Positions 1-9,657 of a DNA stretch of 23,000 nucleotides are shown one piece after another. The stretch covers positions 1 through 23,000 of the forward strand of contig CAIIXF020000328.1 of assembly GCA_903813345.2 (NCBI GenBank), written 5' to 3'. The translations under genes and the position numbers were made by a program. The first letter of the stretch is position 1; each line of letters starts with the position of its first letter. The DNA is from Owenia fusiformis (taxonomy: Eukaryota > Annelida > Polychaeta > Sabellida > Oweniidae). The notes beneath the pieces were generated by a model. The model was not told where the DNA came from, did not search any database, and saw only the letters and a program-made list of their open reading frames with translations.

Positions 1-785
1 ACGTGGGGGGTCTTAGTTTTATAACAGGGTCTTAGTTTTATAATGTGGGGGGTCTTAGTTTTATAACAGGGTCTTAGTTTTATTACGTGGGGGAGGGTCT
101 TAGTTTTATAACAGGGTCTTAGTTTTATAACGTGGGGGGTCTTAGTTTTATAACAGGGTCTTAGTTTTATTACGTGGGGGGTGTTAGTTTTATAACAGGG
201 TCTTAGTTTTATAACACGGGGGTCTTAGTTTAATAACAGGGTCTTAGTTTTATAACGTGGGGGTCTTAGTTTTATAACAGGGTCTTAGTTTTATTACGTG
301 GGGGGTCTTAGTTTTATAACAGGGTCTTAGTTTTATAACGTGGGGGTCTTAGTTTTATAACAGGGTCTTAGTTTTATAACGTGGGGGGTCTTAGTTTTAT
401 AACAGGGTCTTAGTTTTATTACGTGGGGGGTCTTAGTTTTATAACAGGGTCTTAGTTTTGTAACGTGGGGGGTCTTAGTTTTATAACAGGGTCTTAGTTT
501 TATAACGTGGGGGGTCTTAGTTTTATAACAGGGTCTTAGTTTTATAACGTGGGGGGGTCTTAGTTTTATAACGTGGGCAGTCTTAGTTTTATAACAGGGT
601 CTTAGTTTTATAACGTGGGGGTCTTAGTTTTATAACAAGGTCTTAGTTTTATTACATGGGGGGTCTTAGTTTTATAACAGGATCTTAGTCTTATAACGTG
701 GGGGGTCTTAGTTTTATAACAGGGTCTTAGTTTTATTACGTGGGGGGTCTTAGTTTTGTAGGTCTTAGGTCTTAGTTTTGTAGAC
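1..785. repeat. Dimeric ~43-bp satellite array (GTCTTAGTTTTATAAC)
   Basis: About 17 head-to-tail dimers alternate strictly between two half-units that share the core GTCTTAGTTTTATAAC. One half-unit is followed by AGG, the other by GTGGGGGG. G-run length varies from 4 to 7, and occasional TTATTAC or TTTGTAAC variants occur. The array runs in from the window start, so its true length is unknown. From about 750 it degenerates into short GTCTTAG copies before giving way to the next repeat at about 790. No coding potential was seen. Confidence 0.95.
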
Positions 786-789
786 ACCC

Positions 790-1220
790 GGAATCCGGAT
801 CTGAAATCAAAATTGCAATCCGACCCCCGGTTTAGATTCTACGCCATTTTGAAGTTTGAAATTCGCACTTGCCAGTATTCACGATGCAGATTGATCAAAT
901 ATACTTTCAAAAATTCCTGCATACCCTACTTTACCTCTCTACCTACTCAGCTACTTATTTGACTACTTACTCAATTACTTAATTAGTTATTACTTACTTA
1001 GCAACTTACTCAGCTACTAACTCAGGTACTTACTCAGCTACTTACTCAGCTACCTACTCAGCTTTTTACTCAGTTACTTACTCAGCTACTTACTCAACGA
1101 CTACTAAGGTACTTACTCAGCTAATTACTCAGTTACTTACTCAGCTCTTTACTGATCAATCTAGGTCAAATAAATCTGGAGTCTTAAATTGAACTTGTTC
1201 AATTTCACAAATCTAGTTAT
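790..1220 (+). repeat. Tail A of satellite array, upstream copy
   Basis: This segment is nearly identical to 6132-6572, and the two bracket the ~4.9 kb of higher-order repeats between them. It starts at GGAATCCGGATCTG, passes through a degenerate 12-bp tandem of TACTTACTCAGC (about 940-1150), and ends with the 20-bp palindrome at 1186-1205 followed by CACAAATCTAGTTAT. The first part (GGAATCCG, CCGGTT, CATTTTGAA) is a diverged version of the array monomer. That makes it an alternative unit end rather than an independent long terminal repeat. Confidence 0.85.
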
Positions 1221-2906
1221 TATTATTATTCTTTTTTCTTCCTCCTCACCAAATTTCTCGTCAACTATAACAGCTTACTTAATCCAACTTACATGGTTAA
1301 CTAAAGACTGAAACCGGCTTTCTGGGAAATTAGGTCAAATTTTTATCTAGGTCAAAGGTCAAGAACTAGGTCAAATCTTACATTTTCAACATTCTTCATC
1401 ATATCTTCGTCAATATTCTTCGTAACTCCTTCATCTTTTTTTCATCGTGTAGCTTAGAAAAAGGCAAATCAAAGATATGACATCAGAATTTTGATTACTC
1501 TTACCGATTTTGAGATACGGCGTCCGAAATGTAGGTCACGCCTAAACATGCTCCAAATCGAATGTGTGAGCTATGAAAAAGATGTAGAATTGTCTCAGGA
1601 ATCCAAATCTGCAAACCAAATTTGGATCGGACTTCCGGTTCGGAAGTTATGGCGTTTTGAAAGCTCAAAAATCGCTAAATTTGGTGCCTATGTTAAGTCA
1701 ATGGGAAAAAAGACTTTTTCGAAGTGAAAAATACAGGATATTGACTGAGTACAGCTTAACATAATGAATGCTTATAAAAGAAGGGGACCTCAAAAGCTAC
1801 ATAGCTTCAAAATATGGACACCAAAATGCCTAGGTCAAAATCAAGGTCAAATTCATAGTTTTTCCTTATTTTTACGATTCTGACACTACACTTTAATAAT
1901 TTACTTCAAAATTTTGTATACAGGTAGCAAAGAGTGTGCTAATAGTGTTAGCCTTTTGCCGTCAGAAAGTATTTTGACCCACTTTTGAGATATGGTGTCC
2001 GAAAAGTAGGTCAAAATAAAAAGTTCTCCAGATTCAACGTATGAGTTATAAACTAAGGGTAGAATTTTCTCAGGAATCCGAATCTGCAAACCAAATTTCG
2101 ATCCGACTACCGGTTCGGAAGTTATGGCGTGTCCAAAAAGTAGGTCAAAATAAAAAAATTCCAAATTTAACGTATGAGTTATGAATTAGGGGTAGAATTT
2201 TGTCAGGAATCCAAATCTGCAAACCAAATTACGATCCGACTTCCGGTTCGAAAGTTATGGGGTTTTAAAAGCTCAAAAATCGCTAAATTTGGTGCCCCAT
2301 GTTATGTCAATGAGAAAAAGGATTTTTTGAAGTGTAAAATACCAGATAAAGACTGAGTACAGCTTAATATTCTGAAAGCCTATAAAAGGAGGGGACCTCG
2401 AAGGCTATCTAGCTTTAAAATTTGGACGCAAAAATGCCTTGGTCAAAATCTAGGTCAAATTCATAGTTTTTCCTTATTTTTGCGATTCTGACATTACACT
2501 TTAAGGATTTGCTTCAAAATTTTGTATACAGGTAGCAAAGAGTGTGCTTATAGTGTTAGCCTTCTGCCGTCAGAAAGTTTTTTGACCCACTTTTGAGATA
2601 TGGTGTCCGAAATGTAGGTCAAAATAAAAAATTATCAAAATTTAACGTATGAGTTATGAATTAAGGGTAGAATTTTCTCAGGAATCAGAATCTTTAAACC
2701 AAATTTCGATCTAACTTCTGGTTAGATAGTTATAGCGGTTTGAAGTCTCGAAAAGTCGATATGATGATATCCCCATGTTAAGCTAATAGAGTCGAAGATA
2801 GCCTTCTTAAAAGTTGTCTAAATGTCTATATTCTAGCTGACTCAGCTTATTCTGAATGACTCAGCTTACAAGTTCTGGATGACTCAGCTTAAAAAAAATG
2901 TGAAAT
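1178..2906 (+). repeat. Higher-order satellite unit 1 (~1.72 kb)
   Basis: This is the first of three tandem units. Landmarks recur with a period near 1720 bp. The motif TATAAAAG is at 1773 and 2381, then 3493 and 4101, then 5832. The block around TCAGGAATCC, with downstream CCGGTTCGGAAG, lies at about 1597, 2069, 2203 and 2661. Inside the unit are two ~608-bp sub-repeats. It also carries an AGGTCA direct repeat at 1349-1361 and ends with a tail B holding three TGACTCAGC sites (2838, 2857, 2880). Short ORFs on both strands recur from unit to unit only because the DNA repeats. Confidence 0.85.
1186..1205. repeat. 20-bp palindrome, copy 1
   Basis: AAATTGAACTTGTTCAATTT has 9-bp arms around a TT spacer. 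The same 20 bases recur unchanged at 2917, 4637 and 6538, each marking a unit junction of the array. Confidence 0.9.
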
Positions 2907-4626
2907 CTGGAGTCTTAAATTGAACTTGTTCAATTTACATGTCTAGTTATTATTATTATTCCTCCTCACCAAATTTCTCGTCAACTATAACAGCTTACTT
3001 AATCCAACTTACATGGTTAACTAAGGACTGTATCCGGCTTTCTGGGAAATTAGGTCAAATTTCTATCTAGGTCATAGGTCAAGAACTAGGTCAAATCGTT
3101 GATTTTCACTAATTCACCACTTTTCTCAGTCGTCTTTCAATATTTTTGCTCCGGGTTTTTTTCATCATGTTCCTTGGAAAAAACGCTAATTCCGAAAGGC
3201 AAATCATTTTTTGATTACTCTTACCGATTTTGAGATATTGCGTCCGAAAAGTAGGTCAGAACAAAAAACTCTCCAAATTCAACATGAAAGTTATGAAATA
3301 AGTGTAGAATGATCTCAGGAATCCGAATCTGCAAACCAAATTTCGATCCGACTTCCGGTTCGGAAGTTATGGCGTTTTGAAAGCTCAAAAATCGCTAAAT
3401 TTGGTGCCTATGTTAAGTCAATGGGAAAAAAGACTTTTTCGAAGTGTAAAATACAGGATATAGACTGAGTACAGCTTAACATAATGAATGCTTATAAAAG
3501 AAGGGGACCTCAAAAGCTACATAGTTTCAAAATTTGGACACCAAAATGCCTAGGTCAAAATATAGGTCAAATTCATAGTGTTTCCTTATTTTTACGATTC
3601 TGACACTACACTTGAATAACTTACTTCCAAATTTTGTATACAGGTAGCAAAGAGTGTGCTAATAGTGTTAGCCTTTTGCCGTCAGAAAGTATTTTGACCC
3701 ACTTTTGAGATATGGTGTCCGAAAAGTAGGTCAAAATAAAAAGTTCTCCAGATCCAACGTATGAGTTATGAATTAAGGGTAGAATTTTCTCAGGAATCTG
3801 AATCTGCAAACCAAATTTCGATCCGACTTCCGGTTCGGAAGTCATGGCGTGTCCAAAAAGTAGGTCAAAATAAAAAAATTCCAAATTTAACGTATGAGTT
3901 ATGAATTAGGGATAGAATTTTGTCAGGTATCCGAATCTGCAAACCAAATTTCGATCCGACTTCCGGTTCAAAAGTTATGGCGTTTTGAAAGCTCAAAAAT
4001 CGCTAAATTTGGTGCCCCATGTTATGTCAATGAGAAAAAGGATTTTTTGAAGTGTAAAATACCAGATATAGACTGAGTACAGCTTAATATTCTGAAAGCC
4101 TATAAAAGGAGGGGACCTCGAAGGCTATCTAGCTTTAAAATTTGGACGCAAAAATGCCTTGGTCAAAATCTAGGTCAAATTCATAGTTTTTCCTTATTTT
4201 TGCAATTCTGACATTACACTTTAAGGATTTGCTTCAAAATTGTGTATACAGGTAGCAAAGAGTGTGCTTAGAGTGTTAGCCTTCTGCCGTCAGAAAGTTT
4301 TTTGACCCACTTTTGAGATATGGTGTCCGAAATGTAGGTCAAAATAAAAAATTCTCCAAATTTAACGTATGAGTTATGAATTAAGGGTAGAATTTTCTCA
4401 GGAATCAGAATCTTTAAACCAAATTTCGATCTGACTTCTGGTTAGATAGTTATAGCGGTTTGAAGTCTCGAAAAGTCGATATGATGATATCCCCATGTTA
4501 AGCTAATAGAGTCGAAGATAGCCTTCTTAAAAGTTGTCTAAATGTCTATATTCCAGCTGACTCAGCTTATTCTGAATGACTCAGCTTACAAGTTCTGGAT
4601 GACTCAGCTTAAACAAAGTTTGAAAT
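2907..4626 (+). repeat. Higher-order satellite unit 2 (~1.72 kb)
   Basis: The second tandem unit is collinear with unit 1: palindrome at 2917-2936, AGGTCA direct repeat at 3069-3081, TATAAAAG at 3493 and 4101, and tail B with TGACTCAGC at 4558, 4577 and 4600. By eye it is very similar to unit 1 over the whole length, with single-base differences and few indels, which implies recent amplification or homogenisation. Confidence 0.85.
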
Positions 4627-6131
4627 CTGGAGTCTTAAATTGAACTTGTTCAATTTACATGTCTAGTTATTATTATTCTTTCAGAATCTTCCTCCTTCCC
4701 AGATTTCTCACCAACTAGAAGAGTTTACTTTAAGCTGCTTACATGATCAACTAGGCAAAGTACCTGGGTTCATGGGAAATTAGGTCAAATTTTTATCTAG
4801 GTCAAAGGTCAAGAACTAGGTCAAATTAAGGTCAAATCAATATTCTGTCAATTATCTTCGTCGTTGTTTATCGTAACTCCTAAATCTTTTTTTCATCATG
4901 TAGCTTAGAAAAAGCCAAAGCAAAGATATGACATTAGATTTTTGATTACGCTTACGGATTTTGAAATATGGCGTCCAGAAAGTAGGTCAAAATGAAAAGT
5001 TCTTCAAATTTAACATCTGAGTTATGAATTAAGTGTAGAATTTTCTCAGGAATCTAAATCTGCAAACCAAATTTCGATCCGACTTCCGGTTCGGAAGTTA
5101 TGGCGTTTTGAAAACCCAAAAACTCTAAATTTGGTGCCCATGTTAAGTCAATGGGAAAAAAGATTTTTTTGAAGTGAAAAATACGGAATATAGACTGAGT
5201 TCAGCTTCACATAATCAAAGCCTTTAAAAGAAGGGGACCTCAAAAGCCATCTAGCTTCAAAATTTGGACACCAAAATGCCTAGGTCAAAATCTAGGTCAA
5301 ATTCATAGGTTTTTCTTATTTTTCGATTCTGACACTACACTTTAATTATATTCTTCGAAATTGTGTATACATGTAGCCAAGAGTGTGCTAATAGCGTTAG
5401 CCTTTTGCCGTCAGAAAGTATTTTGACCCACTTTTGAGATATGGTGTCCGAAATATAGGTCAAAATAAAAAGTTCTCCAAATTTAATGTTTGAGTTATGA
5501 ATTAAGAGTAGAATTTTCCGAGAAATCCGAATCTGCAAACCAAATTTCGATCCGACTTCCGGTTCCGAAGTTATGGCGTGTCCAAAAAGTAGGTCAAAAT
5601 AAAAATTCGCCAAATTTAACGTATGAGTTATGAATTAGGGTTAGAATTTTATCAGGAATCCGAATCTGCAAACCAAATTTCGATCCGACTTCTCGTTTGA
5701 AAGTTATGGCGTTTTGAAATTTCGAGAAAAATCGATCTGATGTTATCCTGATTGAAAGTCAAGGAAAAAAGATTTTTTTGAAGTGTAAAATACGAGATAT
5801 AGATTGAGTACAGCTTAAGATAATGAATTCCTATAAAAGAAGGGGACCTCAAAAGCTACCTAGTTTCAATATATGGACACCAAAATGCCTAGGTCAAAAT
5901 CTAGGTCAAATTCATAGTTTTTCCTTATTTCTGCGATTCTGGCACTACACTTTTAGGATTTGCTTCAAAATTTTGTATACAGGTAGCAAAGAGTGTGCTA
6001 ATAGTGTTAGCCTTTTGCCGTCAGAGAGTATTTTGACCCACTTTTGAGATATGGTGTCCGAAATGTAGGTCAAAATAAAAAGTTCTCCAAATTTAACGTA
6101 TGAGTTATGAATTGGGGGTAGAATTTCCTCA
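4627..6131 (+). repeat. Higher-order satellite unit 3, ending in tail A
   Basis: The third unit is the most diverged of the three, for example after the palindrome at 4637-4656 and at the first TATA-like motif, which reads CTTTAAAAG near 5222. It keeps the AGGTCA direct repeat at 4799-4811 and TATAAAAG at 5832. Where units 1 and 2 have tail B, this unit changes near 6131 into tail A. The body is offset about 1730 bp from unit 2. Confidence 0.82.
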
Positions 6132-6572
6132 GGAATCCGGATCTGAAATTAAAATTGCAATCCGATCCCCGGTTAAGATTCTACGCCATTTTGAAGTTTG
6201 AAATTCGCACTTGCCAGTATTCACGATGCTGATTGATCAAATATACTTTCAAAAATTCCTGCATACCCTACTTTACCTCCCTACCTACTCAGCTACTTAT
6301 TTGCCTACTTACTCAATTACTTAATTAGTTATTACTTACTTAGCAACTTACTCAGCTACTAACTCAGGTACTTACTCAGCTACTTACTCAGCTACCTACT
6401 CAGCTTTTTACTCAGTTACTTACTCAGCTACTTACTCAACTACTACTAAGGTATTTACTCAGCTAATTACTCAGTTACTTACTCAGCTCTTTACTGATCT
6501 ATCTAGGTCAAATAAATCTGGAGTCTTAAATTGAACTTGTTCAATTTCACAAATCTAGTTATCTATGCATTG
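6132..6572 (+). repeat. Tail A of satellite array, downstream copy
   Basis: This is a near-identical direct repeat of 790-1220, including the 12-bp TACTTACTCAGC tandem and the 20-bp palindrome at 6538-6557. Homology stops just after CTAGTTAT. From 6573 the sequence is unrelated to the array, so this is its downstream edge. Confidence 0.87.
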
Positions 6573-7164
6573 TAATACAGTCAAAACAGAATTGTTTGTG
6601 ACTACTTTGAATTTAAAAAATAAGCAATCAAATGACCATATTGAAACAGTTTATGGGGTCAGTAAAATAAATTGATAAAAATTCTGTAATGTGAGACTTT
6701 ATTTCTAGGCTATGTTTATGGCATTTATTTTGATGGAAGTCAACTATATTTGAATGATTTTTATCTGAGTACCTATTTTGAAGAAAATGTATGCAATAAG
6801 CATAAATACGTTTAGTTTTTTATTACAATATGGTGAATAAAAGGGGTGTCACATTGAGGGACTTATAACTCAAAAATTATTTAAGTTAGAGGTCTCAACT
6901 CTTCCATGGAAAAGTCTTACACCAACATGCCTGTTTGTTTATTGTTGTCGAGGCCCCGAGCTATATTTTTTTCTATTGTGTTGACAAGTTTGGTTTCACA
7001 TGAGTGCTTTCACCTGAATCCATGTTGGAAGTTTACTTGAATTTTACGTAGGTTTTGCACACTGGTAAATTATCTTGATAATTCACTTATAACTTAATAA
7101 TTACTTTTTATGGGAGAAAGCTTTTTGTGTAGTTAAACATTAAAGTACGCTTATGTTTATTTTT
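6573..7164. other. Non-repetitive AT-rich spacer, nothing recognised
   Basis: No ORF of note, no tandem repeat and no inverted repeat of meaningful length is visible between the satellite edge and the next mobile element. It may be host intergenic or intronic DNA. Confidence 0.6.
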
Positions 7165-7808
7165 ATCGCACCCTTGGGTGCTATATTGTGATCAGTTTGA
7201 CGGGCGGGCGGCTAAGTGGGTGTCCCGATAAATCTTGTCTACAGGTTTCCAGACAAACTGTTTGAGGGATTCATTTGAAATTTTCAGGGGTGTTTCTACC
7301 TATGAAAGTTTAGAACTAAAATCCTGTCTGTCAAGGCTTGTCTACAGGTTTCCAGCCAAACATTTGAGGGATTCATTTGAAATTTTCAGGAATGTTTCTA
7401 CCCATGAAAGTTAAGCACTGATTAGTTTTTTGACATTCTGGGTAAATGTTAAGATGGCCATTTTGGATTTTCCATCCTAAAATCTTGTCTGTCGAGGCTT
7501 GTCAAAAGGTTTCCAGCCAAACCGTTTTAGGGATTCATTTGAAATTTTCAGGAATGTTTCTACCCATGAAAGTTTAGAACTGGTTAGTTTTTCGGCAGTC
7601 TGGGTAAATGTTAAGGCAGCCATTTTGGATTTTCTGTCATTAAAACTTGTCTCTCGAGGCTTAGGTTTTATGGATTCATCTTAAAATTTTAGAGAAGTTT
7701 CTATGGATGAAAGTTTAGAACTGATTAGTTTTAGGCAGTCTGGGTAAATGTTAGGGTGGCCTTTTAGATTTTCTATCCAGAAAACTGTATTCTCTTCAAG
7801 GGTGCGAT
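7165..7808. mobile_element. Short-inverted-end element with ~160-bp core repeats (pearl/Helentron-like)
   Basis: The left end is ATCGCACCCTT and the right end AAGGGTGCGAT (7798-7808), an exact 11-bp inverted pair, with a T on both outer sides. The left end continues into a perfect hairpin GCACCC-TT-GGGTGC, then a GGGCGGGCGG stretch. The interior is about three tandem copies (one partial) of a 140-160-bp core containing TTTCCAG, GAAATTTTCAGG, GGTAAATGTTAAG and CCATTTTGGATTTTC. The same core fills 14150-16260. Short inverted ends, a hairpin and core tandem repeats match the layout known for bivalve pearl elements and non-autonomous Helentrons; family assignment is inference. It has no coding capacity. 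Confidence 0.65.
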
Positions 7809-7833
7809 TCTGTTGACAGTGTGTCTTGTTTAT

Positions 7834-7887
7834 ATATTTATATTTATAAAGATTCCTTTTATATTTATATTTATAAAGATTCCTTTT
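7834..7887. repeat. 27-bp tandem duplication
   Basis: Two perfect adjacent copies of an AT-rich 27-mer ending in AAAGATTCCTTTT, just outside the right end of the preceding element. Confidence 0.9.
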
Positions 7888-7944
7888 GGTTATAATTGCT
7901 ATATTTTGTTTTACTTCATTTTGAGTAAGGTCACGCACAGTTGT

Positions 7945-8255
7945 ACATGTTGAATTTACAAAATCGCCTAAACTGAATTTTTTAGCTTTGTATGACTGTT
8001 GCTATATAATGCTGTGGTCACATTTGCTCAGATTTCAGCACCGGTGCATTCAATTTTGAACAAAATACTCAATCGGCCGGGCACTGTAGTGGAAATCAGA
8101 GCAAATATGACCACGGCATTAAGGAGTAGTTTTGAGTTAGATCTTACTGGTCAGGAATACAGCATGTTAGTTGACATATAATCTGACATTCTTTCAGCTA
8201 TGTTAGTCCGTGGACATGTTGAACTTACAAAATTGCTTTTCTGAATTTTTTAGCT
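7945..8255 (+). repeat. Dispersed ~43-bp direct repeat flanking a hairpin
   Basis: ACATGTTGAATTTACAAAAT...TTTTTTAGCT at 7945-7987 recurs with a few changes at 8214-8255. The ~226 bp between the copies contains the hairpin at 8008-8120. The arrangement could be a local duplication or an insertion between duplicated flanks. Confidence 0.65.
8008..8120. repeat. Imperfect hairpin with ~29-bp arms
   Basis: The left arm 8008-8036 (AATGCTGTGGTCACATTTGC...) pairs with the right arm 8092-8120, with three mismatches by eye and a ~55-nt loop containing the palindrome GCACCGGTGC. Outside the arms the flanks are not complementary, so it is a discrete foldback. A small non-autonomous element is possible. 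Confidence 0.7.
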
Positions 8256-8878
8256 ATCCTGAGAAGATCACTGACTGAGGAGCAGGTACCTGGGCTCGTG
8301 CAGTGTTGAAACCAGAAAAGTTGATTTCTAACACCGAGGTAATTTTTATTTTTAATGTTATCTGCTCTATGCACATGTTCAGAATTTTTGTGTTTTTAAA
8401 AGTTTTGTCCAAGTCAATGAATTTTCTCTGTTCGTATATACCATAGGATAGGCCTTAGAACATGTATAATGAATGCAGGGTTGAAGTTTGACCAATCAGA
8501 GTCTGTTCCCTTGCAAAAATCCTAGTCAATATTTCTGAATAATTCGCAAAAGTGTATACTAAAGTACTACTACTACTACTACACCCAGTTAGACCTCAGG
8601 CCATAACTGACCTGGTTTCATACAATGCAATGTTGAAATATTAAATAATAATTTTCTGATCTCTTCAAAGTATGGCTATATTATACTCAAATTGAAGGAA
8701 TTTTAGAGTAGATCACAATTACCCAAATGCGAGTAGGTAGTTACCAGTTTCACCACCAGGTGGCTGATTCGGGTCAATTAACATGGCAGGTATATAAGAA
8801 AGTTCCCTTAAACTTGAATATTATCAATTTAAGTGGCTCAATTTTCATGTAACCCTTATGTGTCTGATTCTTATACTA
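8256..8878. other. Unique AT-rich stretch with minor motifs
   Basis: No gene was recognised. There is a short (TAC)n microsatellite near 8566-8582 and an isolated CCACCAGGTGGCTG at 8753-8766 that resembles the CTCF core. Nothing else stands out. Confidence 0.5.
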
Positions 8879-9090
8879 ATGAAAATATGTCCAGTAAAGC
8901 AAAATATTATCTGTCTACTAAAAGAAAAGATGTTTCATTTTTTTGTGATTTTATAGCATGGGGTCTATGGGGAATCTCCCCGAGCTAGAAGTCACATTTT
9001 CAAAGAAAATTAATTTTTTCAAAGTTGATAACACTTTTTAAAACCACATTTCTAGATGAAATTTTACATGTAGATTTCAAATATGATATT
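8879..9090 (+). repeat. Segmental duplicate D, intact copy
   Basis: This segment is homologous to 9658-9713 plus 10369-10530. Shared landmarks are ATATGTCCAGTAAAGC/ATATGTCTAGCAAAAG, ATATTATCTGT, GGGGTCT and CTAGAAGTCACATTTTC. It lacks the 653-bp insertion found in the other copy, so it acts as a paralogous empty site. Confidence 0.75.
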
Positions 9091-9657
9091 ACTTTACTTT
9101 ACTATATTCCTCAAGGAGCAATGTACAATGGTGTCTTCACTTATCCTCATATTGTCATTTGCTGGAAAATTTATCAATGTCTTTCCAACCAAGATTGGAA
9201 CACATGATCAAAACCACTGTTGGACATATCCTGTAGAGTGCAGAAACAACTTGAGCTTGTTGGGAAGGCAATAATCCACTTTGATAATTCACAGCTGTTG
9301 TATTTCTTTAATTTCAAGTTTCTTTGAAATTTTGCAGCCATTAATTTTTGCAGATTTGTGACTTCTGAAAATGTGCCCTGGTTTTTTAAGTGACCCTTTT
9401 CACTTCAATATAATCCATGCTTTTCCCTTCACCCAGATATTTTGGCTTCATCTTCAGCCATTTTGTAAGAATGTTCATTTTATTTACAATCTCTTAGAAC
9501 CTGAAATGCAAATGAAATGGAATTTTGTGACTATTATATTTTGTGAATTAAAACTATTGGAATTTTGTGACTATTATATTTTGCAATTTTTCCAAAACTC
9601 GCAAAAAGCGTGAAATATGGTAGCACGTGAAAATAACCAAGAGTACAGTATATCAAT
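9091..9657. other. Unique stretch with a 40-bp duplication
   Basis: No gene was recognised. The string GGAATTTTGTGACTATTATA occurs twice at a 40-bp offset, starting at about 9519 and 9559. This creates a short forward ORF (9371-9613) that has no protein-like features and is not called. Confidence 0.6.

Noticed and set aside
1-780. CRISPR-like or telomeric repeat
   Set aside because: There are no unique spacers between repeats, and the unit is a dimeric satellite unlike TTAGGG-type telomere repeats.
2174-4076. Paired 60-aa forward ORFs at 2174-2356 and 3894-4076
   Set aside because: Same satellite-unit effect; no initiation context or protein family was recognised.
1901-5613. Antisense ORFs of about 87-92 aa at 1901-2164, 3621-3884 and 5335-5613 with similar proteins
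   Set aside because: They recur because the satellite unit repeats. Forward ORFs in other frames recur equally well, and there is no domain signal.
790-6572. LTR retrotransposon with ~430-bp LTRs
   Set aside because: The direct repeats lack TG...CA ends, a primer-binding site, a polypurine tract and flanking target duplication. The interior is satellite, and the repeats are themselves variants of the unit tail.
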